Shown here: piece by piece, positions 30,906 to 41,692 of the stretch
Position numbering within the stretch: position 1 is the first letter of the stretch
How the letters are laid out: every line of letters begins with the position of its first letter
Assembly (NCBI GenBank): GCA_023376005.1
Contig: CM042181.1
Location: 4,126,461 to 4,190,460, forward strand
Direction: 5' to 3'
From: Doryteuthis pealeii
Taxonomy: Eukaryota; Mollusca; Cephalopoda; Myopsida; Loliginidae
DNA: 64,000 nucleotides
Notes under the pieces: generated by a model
Database searches by the model: none
Told to the model about the DNA's origin: nothing
What the model saw: the letters and a program-made list of their open reading frames with translations, nothing else
Position numbers and translations under genes: made by a program

Positions 30906-31130
30906 CGTAATCAGAGAAATACAAAGACATAGGGATGAACCCCGCGAGAAACATACGTGCTTTTATTTTCGACTGGGGTGAATCCTTTGTTCACTGCACG
31001 CTCTAGCGTTTTGTTTCGGGTCATCTTGAAAGCACCATGTTCCATCATCAATAATAACTCAGTGTGATAGGTGGTAAGTGGCCATACAGTAGCTTTTTGT
31101 GGGGTAAGGATGATGACATTTAACACAAGA
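30906..31130. other. Mosaic of mariner and satellite pieces
   Basis: Minus-strand fragments of the DRTW region and the 130-bp repeat; no gene. Confidence 0.4.
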
Positions 31131-31137
31131 ACAGACC

Positions 31138-31707
31138 GCCCTGTCAACTGGGCCGTTAGAATGCACCGACTGCACCTCTGCAGAGGGGCAAGACTCCCCC
31201 AATGCGGCCACCTGTTGGCCGTGGGTGGCAACCCGTGAGGCTTAAGGATAGAGCCCAGGTGGATGAGCAGTTCATGACTTGCAATACTCCACTTTGGTCC
31301 TATCTTGAGCTAGACGGGCGGTCGGAGAGGCCCCCTCCGATCAATCGGCTGGTCACGTCAAGCCCTAGCACCTATATGATTTTCCCCAACCCCTTTTTAT
31401 CATATGGGTGCTAGAAGGTGGTGGCTGCGGGTCTACATGTCCTGGGAATGATGTTAAACTCTATCTGATGGTGAGGTTCCAGTTTTGGAGGTTTGGGGAA
31501 TGTGGAGCCCCCCTTCATCACCATTGCTCCCTGGTCCACTCTGACCCGGAGTGGTAGTACCTGTTAGGGTCCCATCTATGGGTTAAATAGAAAAATGTAT
31601 TTATAAAAAATTGTATTATCCATTAAGAATTGATTTATTTCAAAACTTTATCGGCATTAAATGACCTACTGAGGTTGATATGCCGTAAAACAAAACAAAC
31701 AAAAACA
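31138..31707 (+). mobile_element. J retroposon, near full length
   Basis: CCGCCCTGTCAACTGGGCC to (AAAC)n tail; a short deletion near 31385 removes part of the middle. Confidence 0.78.
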
Positions 31708-31716
31708 AGAACAGAT

Positions 31717-31880
31717 GAATGATCCTGTATGATAAGAGGTAAGTTGCCATACAGCTTCTTTTTTTGGGTAAGGAAGATGAGAGTTAACATAAGAACAGAT
31801 GAATGATCCTGTGTGATAGGAGGTAGGTGGTCATACAGCTTCTTTTTGTGGTATAAGAAAGATGAGAGTTAATACAAGAA
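31717..31880 (-). repeat. Two 75-bp units related to the 130-bp repeat
   Basis: GAACAGATGAATGATCCTG begins each unit; the TTGAAAGAACACCATG half of the 130-bp unit is missing. Confidence 0.65.
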
Positions 31881-31929
31881 TAGATGAAGGAAAGACAGAA
31901 TTTTGGAAGGACACCATTTTCCATAATCG

Positions 31930-32320
31930 CTAATGACCTTGACGGTAATTTCTGCATTATTCAGAAATTCAATATGATATAAATCCGACTTAACTCTGCT
32001 TTACATATTTTAATATTATCAGAAATTGAAATATTTCAGCAGAACAGATTTAGTTGCATATAAGCGGGTTGTAAGCTGATCACGACGAAGAGAAATTAAT
32101 TAAGTTCAAAATACTCCCATCTGTCTTTTAATGGACGTATCAAATTTTCCACTGATTTAGTCCTGTCTGAAACGTCTCTTTTTTAACGTGAGACTGTGCT
32201 GCAGGATTTATTCAAATGTCTTTCACACCCTCCGTTACGATTCGAGTTGCCATTTTAGATATGTAGCTGAATGCAGTTTTACGGTGGATAATACTTGTGG
32301 CATAAAGTTTGATCCCTCCT
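31930..32320 (-). repeat. E block, copy 1
   Basis: TTGAAATATTTCAGCAGAAC...CTGCAGGATTTATTC; copies at 35030-35420 (same strand), 37930-38230, and inverted at 25050-25380. Leads directly into the 51-bp minisatellite. Confidence 0.6.
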
Positions 32321-33015
32321 TTAAGCAGAAAGATGTAGTGTCAGTTTTAATTCTTGTCTGTTGATTCTTCCTTGAAGTAGAAAGAGGTAGCATCATTTTA
32401 ATCCTAGCCTGTTGATTCATCCTTGAATTAGGAAGATGTAGTATCAGTTTTGATCTTGGTCTGTTGATCCTTCCTTGAAGTAGAAAGATGTTGTATTGGT
32501 TTTAATCCTTGTCTGTTGGTCTGTCCTTGAAGTAGAAAGATGTAGTATCAGTTTTTTAATCCTTGATCTGTCTTTGAAGTAGAAAGATGTAGTAGCAGTT
32601 TTTATTCTTGTCTGTTGATCCTTCCTTGAAGTAGAAAGATGTAGTATCAGTTTTAATCCATGTCTGTAGATTCTTCATTTAATTAGAAATACATAATATC
32701 AGTTATAATCCTTGTCTGTTGATCCTTCCTTGAAGCATATAAGATTTAGTATCAATTTTAATCGTTGTCTGTTGCTCTGCTTTTGAAGTATAAAGATGTA
32801 GAATCAGTTTTAATCCTTGTTTGTTGGTCTGTCATTGAATTAGAAATACCTGATATCAATTTTAATAGTTGTCTGTTGATTCTTTCTTGAAGTAAAAAAA
32901 ACGTAGTACCAGTTTTACTCCTTTACTGTTGGTCTGCCCTTGAAGTAGAAAGATGTAGTAACTGTTTTGATCCTTGTCTGTTGCTCCGCGCTTGAAGTAG
33001 AAATAAGTAGTATCA
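32320..33015 (-). repeat. 51-52 bp minisatellite, about 13 units
   Basis: Units of TTGAAGTAGAAAGATGTAG plus TATCAGTTTTAATCC plus TTGTCTGTTGATC; period checked at 32372, 32423, 32475 and 32527. Confidence 0.88.
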
Positions 33016-33029
33016 GTTTTGTAGACTGT

Positions 33030-33240
33030 TCTCCTTCCGTTAACCATGGCCCGATACAAGTGTTAAGCTGTATTAAATATTCTATGTTATTGTCATTTTG
33101 CAGCCCAGAGATGACTGCCTCTTAGAACTGTATTAAATCAACGCCTATATCCCTTGCACCATGTGTCCAGTGGGACAAAAATCAGAGAAATAATCCCATC
33201 TGCATTTTAGCAGTTGTATAAAAAATTTCCACTAAATGAA
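33030..33240 (-). mobile_element. tRNA-like repeat fragment
   Basis: The complement has GGACACATGGTGCAAGGG with a box-A-like region; related to the D-element ends and to 36310-36480. Confidence 0.4.
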
Positions 33241-33279
33241 ACGTCTATTTTGATATAATTAAGATGACACTATAGGGAT

Positions 33280-33716
33280 TAGCCCCTATATTTTTACGGC
33301 ATGTGGAATTGACCAAATTAAAATAATTTAGTTTTCTTAAATAACTAGTTTTACAATGGTATGTCATGAGCCTGGGGATCTGGAATAAAGTAACATCAAA
33401 AGTAAATCGAAGTCTTGTGTTAATTACCAAAAACTAACAATAGCACAGGGCTTTTGATAAGCAGTGATCCCCACAGAGACCAGACCCGGAATCCCCATAT
33501 AAGAAAGACCAGACCTGTAGAAGATATACCAGACCATGGTAGAAGATAGAAGATATACCAGATCCGGCCAGAAGAATAGACGACAGAGTAAGACGTAAGA
33601 AAGTATATAACGTATAGATTATAGGGATATATTTTTACGGCATGTGGAATTGACCAAATTAAAATAATTAACTTTTCTTAAATAACTAGTTTTACCATGG
33701 TATGTCATGAGTTAAG
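33280..33716. repeat. 92-bp direct repeats enclosing a Heli-3 piece
   Basis: ATTTTTACGGCATGTGGAAT begins the repeats near 33290 and 33629. The enclosed segment resembles 46890-47060 (TCTTGTGTTA, CACAGGGCTTTTGATAA). Confidence 0.55.
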
Positions 33717-33719
33717 AAT

Positions 33720-34455
33720 TACGTAAACAAAAGAGAATCAAATAAATATTAGTTTAGAAATATTTTAACAACAATAGAAACAATGGTTTAAATTCACCCG
33801 ATAATTTATGTCACCAGAATTCCACAGATACCAAAATCATTCGATATTGCATCATTGCAAATCACCTGATATTTGATGAATATTTTAGCTTAAGGATCAC
33901 GTAGACAATTACAAAAGAGAATTATAAAAAGACCCTTTTAGCTGAAAGACCAGAGAGACAGTGGGAGCTTACGCTCTTCCCGACTCGACAGAGTTGGAGC
34001 TGATGCTCCCAACTCGACACAATGGGGAGAATACGCTGTCCAAAAAACATATAATACGACTCAACAGGTCCGTCTATTTTTTCGTTTTTTATTTTCTCAC
34101 TCTCTTGCTCAACAACAACACATTTCAATCACAAGTTTCAATCACAGAGAAAACTGCTACAATGTTGACACAACCAATCACACAAATATAAACAATACAT
34201 GTCACACTTGTCACACACAACTACGTACAGACACATATAGTCTGCAGCATCACTGAAAGAACAATTGAATATACCAATTGTAAATTAATGTATATAAAGT
34301 TTGTTTCCTTTATCAATTTTGTCTTCTTCTTTTGTTACCTATGGAAATTACATTTCCGTAGTCTTATACATATAAATTGTGGGGACCCATAACTCGGATC
34401 TTCTTCAATCTTCAGCTACACACTCACCAAACAACCACGGTCCCTACAACATTTA
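33720..34455. other. Unclassified, possibly LTR-derived
   Basis: Contains a small GGGAGC...GCTCTTCCC hairpin near 33963, TATATAAAG at about 34291 and GGTCCCTACAACA at its end. No coding frame with recognisable motifs. Confidence 0.3.
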
Positions 34456-34469
34456 ACTCAAGAAGAGAT

Positions 34470-35005
34470 AAATGCTAGACGGGATTTTGAAAGAACACCA
34501 TGTTCCATCATTGTAAAAGACCCTGTGAGATTGGAGGTAAGTGGCCTTACAGCTGCTTTTTGTTGGGTAATGAAGATGATATTTAACACAAGAACAGATA
34601 AATGCTTGACGGGATTTTGAAAGAACACCACGTTCCATCATTGTAAAAGACCCTGTGTGATTGGAGGTAAGTGGCCGTACAGCTGCTTTTTGTTGGGTAA
34701 TGAAGATGATATTTAACACAAGAACAGATAAATGCTAGACGGGATTTTGAAAGAACACCATGTTCCATCATTGTAAAAGACCCTGTGTGATTGGAGGTAA
34801 GTGGCCTTACAGCTGCTTTTTGTTGGTAATGAAGATGATATTTAACACAAGAACAGATAAATGCTAGACAGGATTTTGAAAGAACACAATGTTCCATCAT
34901 TGTAAAAGACCCTGTGTGATTGGAGGTAAGTGGCCTTACAGCTGCTTTTTGTGGGGTAATGAAGATGATATTTAACACGAGAACAGTTAAATGCTAGACG
35001 GGATT
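34470..35005 (-). repeat. 130-bp tandem repeat, four full units
   Basis: AAATGCTAGACGGG starts at 34470, 34600, 34730, 34859 and 34989, periods 130, 130, 129 and 130. On the minus strand each unit carries AATGATGGAACATGGTGTTC, which reads NDGTWCS like the mariner DDRTWCF segment. The unit is also found at 25.6, 26.1, 36.6 and 37.0 kb. Confidence 0.9.
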
Positions 35006-35024
35006 TGTCATCGTTAATGACTCT

Positions 35025-35530
35025 GCATTATTCAGAAATACAGATAAGACTTAGTTCTACTTAGCATATTTTAATATTATCAGAAATTGAAATATTTCAG
35101 CAGAACAGATTGAGTCGCACATAAGCGAGTTGTAAGCTGATGACGAATCATTTATTCTTCTTAATAAGAGAAATTAATTAAGTTCAAAATACTCCCATCT
35201 GTCTTTCAACAGATGTATCAGATTTTCCACTGATTTAGTCACCTCTGAAACGTCTCTTTTGATATAACGTGAAACTGTGCTGCAGGATTTATTCAAATGT
35301 CTTTCACACCCTCCGTTACGATTCGAGTTGCCATTTTAGATATGTAGCTGAATGCAGTTTTACAGTGGATAATACTTGTGGCATAAAGTTTGATCCTTCC
35401 TTGAAGTAGAAAGATGTAGTGTCAGTTTTAATTCTTGTCTGTTGATTCTTCCTTGATGTAGAAAGACAGTTATCAGATTTAATGCTGGTCTATTGGTCTG
35501 TCCATGAATTAGAAATACGTAATATCTAAT
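35025..35530 (-). repeat. E block, copy 2, plus three 51-bp units
   Basis: Same as 31930-32320 but followed by only about three minisatellite units. Confidence 0.6.
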
Positions 35531-35627
35531 AATAAGAGAATAAGAGAAATTAATCAAGTTCAAAATACTCCCATCTGTCTTTCAACAGACTTTCCCACTA
35601 AATGAATCGTATCTGAATCGTCTCTAA

Positions 35628-36070
35628 CTAGTAGAATCTGTAGATATACCACAATATGATAATTTAATTATTACAACGTTTGATATACTTACTTAAGAGC
35701 TATTGCTAAATAGTTCAATATGTAAAAAGTATAATAATCTTGACTAGCAGGACCTGTGGATATACCACAATATGATGATTTAATTATTACAACGTTTGAT
35801 ATACTTACTTAAGAGCTATTGCCAAATAGTTCAATATGTAAAAAGTATAATAATCTTGACTAGCAGGACCTGTGGATATACCACAATATGATAATTTAAT
35901 TATTACAACATTCGATATGTTTACTTAAGAGCTATTGCTAAATAGTTCAATATGTAAAAAGTATAATAATCTTGACTAGCAAGACCTGTGGATATACCAC
36001 AGTATGATAATTTAATTATTACAACGTGTGATATGCTTACTTAAGAGCTATTATAAATAGTTAAATATGT
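35628..36070 (-). mobile_element. Head-to-tail array of four 116-bp mini-Helitrons
   Basis: CTAG begins units at 35628, 35744, 35860 and 35976. On the minus strand each unit is TCAAGATTATTATAC at its 5' end and a hairpin TGTGG-TATAT-CCACA, GGTCCTG, CTAG at its 3' end; the 5' TC of one unit abuts the CTAG of the next. It is an internally deleted Heli-3. The fourth unit loses its 5' end. Confidence 0.7.
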
Positions 36071-36097
36071 AAAAAATATTTCTCTGAATTTTTTTAG

Positions 36098-36480
36098 ATG
36101 AGGCCTGATAATTTGTATTATTTGCATTTTTCGGACTATTGTCCCCATCATTATTCTCATCTACACAACGTTTCGGCAAATGTACTCTCCCGCCTTCTTC
36201 AGGTATTTCTTGTCGGACTTGGAAACCTTCTCGAATTTGGGAACCTTCTTGTCGTAATTGAAAGCCTTCACGGAACTTCGTACTGAATAATTTATTCAAT
36301 CTGGGAATAGAGTGTTCTCATTCATGACCCGGTACAAGTGTCAAGCTGTATTAATTATTCTATGTTACTGTCACTTTGTAGCCAAAAGATGTTTGTCACA
36401 TAGAGCTGTATTAGCTCAACGCCTATATCCGTTGCGCCATGTGTACAGTTGTACAAAGATTCAGAGAAATACTCCCATCT
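36098..36480 (+). mobile_element. D element with tRNA-like end
   Basis: CAACGTTTCGGCAAATG and CTTGTCGGACTTGG, followed by the tRNA-like segment. The complement ORF reads VRQEIPEEGGRVH then NNDGDNSPKN. Confidence 0.5.
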
Positions 36481-36544
36481 GCTTTTCAACGGAATTTTCA
36501 CTGATTAACAGCTCTGAAACGTCTCTTTTGAAATAACGAATATG

Positions 36545-37235
36545 AGAGTTAACAAGAATACGTAAATGCTAGAGAGGATTTTGAAAGAACACAATGTTCC
36601 ATAATTGTGTAGAAGTCTAACTACCATCGAGTTAGCAGACAAGAACAAACATGCAAGCTGTAACTTAAATACAGTTCTTGCATGGCATAGTGCAAAGTGA
36701 TGGCTGAAGAGTGGGTACTTGTACATGTCCTTACTCACCCAGGAAACCAACAGCCAATCAGAACCTAGCAAATGAACTTGCCTGAGTTCATAATGGAACA
36801 ATCCAAAGCTCCATATAAGCCACCTACCAAACTCTAGTTTCAGTTTAGTAGCCAGCTTGTAACAGAGCTGAACACTTGAAAAATCCAACAAATTGTAAAA
36901 GACACTGTGTGATGGGAGGTATGTGGCCGTACAGCTGCTTTTTGTGTGGTAATAAAGATGAGAGTTAAGACAAGAATAGATAAATGCTAGACAAGATTTT
37001 GAAAGAACATCCTGTTTCATCATTATAAAAGACACTATGTGATTGGAGGTAAGTGGCCGTACAGCTGATTTTTGTGTGGTAATAAAGATGAGAGTTTACA
37101 CAATAATAGATGAATGATAGACAGAATTTTGAAAGAACACAATGTTCCATAATCGTTAATGACCCTGTCTGATACTTCTGTATTATTCAGAAATTCAGAT
37201 AAGATGTGAAGCCGACTTAGCTCAGCTAGCAAATT
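36545..37235 (-). repeat. Satellite units and mariner relic, right arm
   Basis: Mirror of 25421-26130 with the same order. Frames such as 36505-37035 arise from repeat units. Confidence 0.6.
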
Positions 37236-37279
37236 ATAGTATTATCAAAAATTGAAACATTATACAATTTTTGTTTATA

Positions 37280-37919
37280 CTAGCAAATATATGCATCCTC
37301 TGGGTGCAAGTATTTAAGTTTTAATATAATAAAATATCATGTTAAATTAGAAAGGCTAATGAAACTGAAAAAAGAATTCAGATAAAAATATTTGGGACAG
37401 AGGGGGTATGATTGAAAAATAGAACAACTTTGAAACTAACTGTTCCATCATTTTCCATTACTCCCGTCTTTCATTGGTAAATTTTCCTAATTTAACTATT
37501 TAGTTAAAATAGGAAGTAAAGAATAATATTACAGTTATTTCTTCTCGTTAAGGGATTTCTTTTAAGATTTATCCCCAAGATTTTTGCTCATATTCATTAA
37601 TATAAAACCAAACAATTAGAAATCAATAATATTAAGCATATATTTATCAAAATCAAATTTTTAAGATCAATATGCAAATTAGCCTTCCCGTTCACACTGT
37701 AAACCTCTATTTTGTTGTATATATAAATACAATTGCCTGTTATTCGTATGTAGATATGGTCAACAGTCTTAATGATGTAAAACAATTTTATTGATAATTG
37801 AGGTTTAAATAAAAATAAAATCATGGAGAATGATGTAAATAACAAAGGGAATTGTGACTTGTATAGTAATATAGTTTCGGTTACAGATAGAAAAACACTC
37901 AATCTCCATTATAATAAGA
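37280..37919 (-). mobile_element. Heli-1 Helitron with empty site in the other arm
   Basis: CTAG at 37280 after A, hairpin GCATCC-TCT-GGGTGC, GA at 37918-37919 before T. The left arm at 25366-25390 lacks the element and reads straight across (allowing one AT dinucleotide). 640 bp, no Rep/helicase. Confidence 0.88.
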
Positions 37920-37929
37920 TATATATTTT

Positions 37930-38684
37930 AGCAGAACAGATTGAGTCGCACATAAGCGAGTTATAAGGTGATGACGAAGCGTTCATTCATCTTAATAACA
38001 GCAATTAATTAACTTCAAAATACTCCTATCTGTCTTTCAACTAACTTATTCAATTTTCCATTGTGTTAATCACTTCTGAAACGTCTCTTTTGATATAACG
38101 TGAGACTGGGCTGCAGGATTTATACTAATGTCTTTCACACCCTCATTTACGATTCAAGTTTCCATTTTAGGCCTATAGTTGAATGCAGTTTCACAATGGA
38201 TAATACTTGTAGCATAAAGTTTGATCCTTCCTTGAAGTAGAAAGATGTAATATAACACAACAGTGGGTGCAAGCATGTGTGTGTGTGTGCATATAAATGC
38301 ATAGTTAGTTATATTGAATACATAAGTAGTAAGTCAAACCACATATATGTTTGTGTAGATTGAATATGTAGTAGCAAGACCAGTAGTAAATAGTAACTAG
38401 TGTGGATAATATGTGTGCATACATATATACATGTGTGTGTATATACATATATTGTATGTGTAAAGTAGGGTCAATGATAAGTTAAAGAAATCATAAATCT
38501 AAGAAAAGGATTTAGGCTAGATGAAAAAGGTGATAAAGACCAGTAACATACAAATGTCTGGATTTAGGCAAAAGAGGGGAGAGATAGGGATCAGTCATAA
38601 AAATACGTGACCACCAGCATAGAGTTCAATGTTAGAACAAAGGGTTTTTTGAAAATCTCGTGAGGAATCCCGGGGAATGAGAGT
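37930..38684. other. Right-arm copy of the 24.6-25.4 kb block
   Basis: E-block sequence then GT-rich islands; no gene. Confidence 0.5.
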
Positions 38685-38698
38685 GAGATGAGATCTGA

Positions 38699-39316
38699 TT
38701 GTTTTGTTGTTTGTTTGTTTTGTTTACGGCATATCAACCTCAGTGGGTCATTTAATGCCGATAAAGTTTTGAAATAAATCAATTCTTAATGGATAATACA
38801 TTTTTTTTTATAAATACATTTTTTTTTATTCAACCCATAGATGGGACCCTAACAGGTACTACCACTCCGGGTTAGAGTGGACCAAGAAGCAATGGTGATA
38901 AAGGGGTGCTCCACATTCCCCAAATCTCCAAAACTGGAACCTCACCATCAGATAGAGTTTAACGTCATTCCCAGGACATGTAGACCCGCAGCCACCGCAT
39001 TCTAGCACCCATATGATAAAAAGGGGTTAGGACTTGCCATAAGGGCAATAGGGTTGGGAAAATCAATATGAAGCATATAGGTGCTAGGTCTTAACGTGAC
39101 CAGCCGATTGATCGGAGGGGGCCTCTCTGACCGCCCGTCTAGCCCAAGATAGGACCAAAGTGGAGTATTGCATGTTATGAACTGCTCATCCACCTGGGCT
39201 CTATCCTTAAGCATCACGGGTCACCACCCACGGCCAACAAGTGGTCCCATTGGGGGAGTCTTACCCCTCTGCAGAGGTGCAGTCGGTGCATTCTAACGCC
39301 CCAGCCGACAGGGCGG
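38699..39316 (-). mobile_element. J retroposon with target duplication, right arm
   Basis: GAGATGAGATCTGA at 38685-38698 and 39317-39330. Mirror of 23987-24597. Confidence 0.88.
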
Positions 39317-39434
39317 GAGATGAGATCTGAGTAGTATAAGTTTTAATCCTTGTCTGTTGATTCCTCATTTAAGTAGAAAGATGTAGTATCAGTTTTAATC
39401 CTTGTCTGTAGATTCTTCACTGAATTACCCCAGC

Positions 39435-39695
39435 TGTGGTTAGGGGAATGAGAACAGGATATCCCCGTGGACTGAATAAAGGGTTAGGTTCAAAGATCCG
39501 TGATGGCCCTTGATTACGACAAGAAGGTTCCCGATTACGAACGAGAAGGTTCCCGAGTCCGAGATGGTTCCCGAGTTCGACAAGAAATACCTGAAGAAGG
39601 CCGGAGGGCATATCGATCGAAACGTTGTACAGATAACAATGAAGATGAGGACAATAGTCCGAATAATATAGATAATTCCAAGGAAGACATACGTA
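39435..39695 (-). mobile_element. D element, right arm
   Basis: Mirror of 23630-23880. The plus-strand frame 39500-39742 reads SRVRQEIPEEGRRAYR then NNEDEDNSPNN. Confidence 0.5.
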
Positions 39696-39699
39696 CTTT

Positions 39700-39870
39700 T
39701 TTCAGCTCTGGCGATTCCTGTGTATTCCACAGCATTTTCTAGCGTTCTGTTTCCAGGTCATCTTGAAAACACCATGTTCGATCATCGCTTATGACCCTGT
39801 CAGATGTTTCTGTATTATTCAGAAATTTAGATAAGACGTGAAGCTGACTTAGCTCTGCAGTTACATAATT
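39700..39870 (-). pseudogene. Mariner fragment, right-arm copy 3
   Basis: Minus strand: LHVLSKFLNNTETSDRVISD then DRTWCFQDDLETER. Mirror of 23440-23620. Confidence 0.55.
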
Positions 39871-39871
39871 T

Positions 39872-40212
39872 ATAAATGGTCTTGGGAAAGGTATGGATCC
39901 AATTCTCCCTCCAGCTATGGGTAAATAGCAGGGCTGACTGAACTCGTTAACCATGGCTAGGTAACCAGTCTAGGAGAAGGAAAATGTTGAATGGATAAAA
40001 TAAATTTAACATGAGTTACTAACACGTGTTTCGGCCATGAGTTTGTTCATGTACACGTGTATTCTATTTATTATTATTTTGAATATAAAAGCTTGGTTAG
40101 GCAACCGGTCTAGGAGAAGGAAAACTCTGAATTCAAACCTGTTGAATTCCGCTTTAGAAATTGACCTTGTGTCGCATCCTGCTCGTGCGGAGGGGTTGGT
40201 AAATATATAATT
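39872..40212 (+). mobile_element. SINE-B split by a PLE-like insertion
   Basis: CAGCTATGGGTAAATAGC before and AACCTGTTGAATTCCGC after the insert; GGTAACCAGTCTAGGAG is present on both sides of it. Confidence 0.7.
39984..40092 (-). mobile_element. PLE-like terminal fragment, right arm only
   Basis: TGTTGAATGGATAAAATAAA...AACACGTGTTTCGGCCATGAG, the same sequence as the hairpin arms at 42893-43200. Flanked by about 30-bp near-repeats of the SINE (GGTAACCAGTCTAGG / GGCAACCGGTCTAGG). Confidence 0.55.
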
Positions 40213-40394
40213 GGCCTTGTGCAAAATTAAGTATTGGACTTTTTAAATTCCAGGCAACACCGGGTATCTCTGCTACTTTATAATAATTCATCCCCTTCTG
40301 ATGAAAGAAATAGACGAGTATGGTCTTGAATTGCGAGCGAGAGATCCATACTTATTTTCGGGTCGGGGCGAATTCTTTATTCCTTTGTATTCCA

Positions 40395-40565
40395 CAGCAT
40401 TCTCTGTTGTTTTGTTTCCAGGTCATCTTGAAAACTCCATGTTCGATCATCACTAATGACCCTGTCAGATATTTCTGCATTATTCACAAGTTCTGAGGAG
40501 ATTTGAAATCGACGTTCTTTTTTGCTCATTTGTCAATATTCGAGACACCATCTTTGAAGAGATTT
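40395..40565 (-). pseudogene. Mariner fragment, right-arm copy 2
   Basis: Mirror of 22896-23069; the minus strand keeps the DRTW-type motif (CGAACATGGAG). Confidence 0.55.
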
Positions 40566-40571
40566 TTTTTC

Positions 40572-40787
40572 TCATTCTGTTAGAATCTGACACACTGTTT
40601 CCATTGCACTAACTGTTTGGCCCTCAAACATCGAAACAGACGGAAGAGTCCATAAAATACAAATATATGGGGCTTGAAGGTAGAGGTGAGCATGTCGTAA
40701 ATCTGAAACTTCTTTGTGGAACGTAAAAATACAACGTCTGATTGGGTGTAGAGATATAACTATTCTGCCTTCAATTTTGCGACTCAA
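40572..40787 (-). other. Open frame of unknown meaning, right arm
   Basis: 71 codons, mirror of 22661-22876 with a few substitutions. No domain recognised. Confidence 0.2.
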
Positions 40788-40886
40788 AATGTAAGTCTAT
40801 TGTTACCATCTATATAGTTGTTGAGATTTTTGGTATATAGTTATTTACTAAGCGTAGCTTAGGTGCAGCACAAGGCCAGAATTATG

Positions 40887-40965
40887 GGGCGCCCAGTGAG
40901 AATCAAACTCACTAACAATGGTCTGCTTATCTAGTTTGCTAACCATTACATCATGTGAGGTGCCC
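40887..40965 (-). tRNA. tRNA-like array, right copy 1
   Basis: T-arm loop has TTTGATT instead of TTCGATT, so box B is damaged. Confidence 0.4.
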
Positions 40966-41012
40966 TTAATTTACTAAGCTGGGCTTAGATGTGGCCCAAG
41001 GCCAGAAGTATG

Positions 41013-41091
41013 GGGCACCCAGTGAGGATCGAACTCACTAACAATGGTCTGCTAATCTACCTTGCTAACCATTGCTCCACGTGAGGTGCCC
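41013..41091 (-). tRNA. tRNA-like array, right copy 2
   Basis: Intact GTGAG/CTCAC T-stem with box B GTTCGATCC. Confidence 0.45.
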
Positions 41092-41155
41092 TAGATTTTT
41101 TGTATATAGTTATTTACTAAGCTTAGCTTACATATGGCACAAGGCCAGAAGTATG

Positions 41156-41234
41156 GGGCACCCAGTGAGGATCGAACTCACTAACAATGGTTTGCTAATC
41201 TAGCTTGCTAACCATTACATCATGTGAGGTGCCC
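41156..41234 (-). tRNA. tRNA-like array, right copy 3
   Basis: As copy 2; followed by a long spacer with TATATAGTTATTTACTAAGC. Confidence 0.45.
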
Positions 41235-41280
41235 TTAATTTACTAAGCTTAGCTTTGATGTGGCCCAAGGCCAGAATTAT

Positions 41281-41360
41281 GGGGCACCCAGTGAGAATCG
41301 AACTCACTAACAATGGTCCGCTAATCTAGTTTGCTAACCATTACATCATGTGAGGTGCCC
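41281..41360 (-). tRNA. tRNA-like array, right copy 4
   Basis: Short spacer to copy 3; box B GTTCGATTC intact. Confidence 0.45.
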
Positions 41361-41406
41361 TTAATTTACTAAGCTTAGCTTAGATATGGCCCAAGGCCAG
41401 AACTAT

Positions 41407-41486
41407 GGGGCACCCAGTGAGGATCGAACTCACTAACAATGGTCTGCTAATCTAGCTTGCTAACCATTACACCACATGAGGTGCCC
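41407..41486 (-). tRNA. tRNA-like array, right copy 5
   Basis: Intact T-arm; acceptor-like GGGCACC/GGTGCCC pairs. Confidence 0.45.
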
Positions 41487-41549
41487 TAGATTTTTGGTAT
41501 ATAGTTATTTACTAAGCTTAGCTCAGATATAGCACAAGGCCAGAAGTAT

Positions 41550-41629
41550 GGGGCACCCAGTGAGAATCGAACTCACTAACAATGGTCTGCTAATCTAGCT
41601 TGCTAACCATTACGCCAAGTGAGGTGCCT
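41550..41629 (-). tRNA. tRNA-like array, right copy 6
   Basis: Acceptor-like end damaged (AGGCACC). Confidence 0.4.
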
Positions 41630-41692
41630 TAGATTTTTGGTATATAGTTATTTACTAAGCTTAGCTTAGATGTGGCACAAGGCCAAAAGTGT

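Noticed and set aside
36505..37035. 176-codon minus-strand ORF
   Set aside because: Built from 130-bp repeat units and a non-coding shared block; the left-arm version is broken by an indel.
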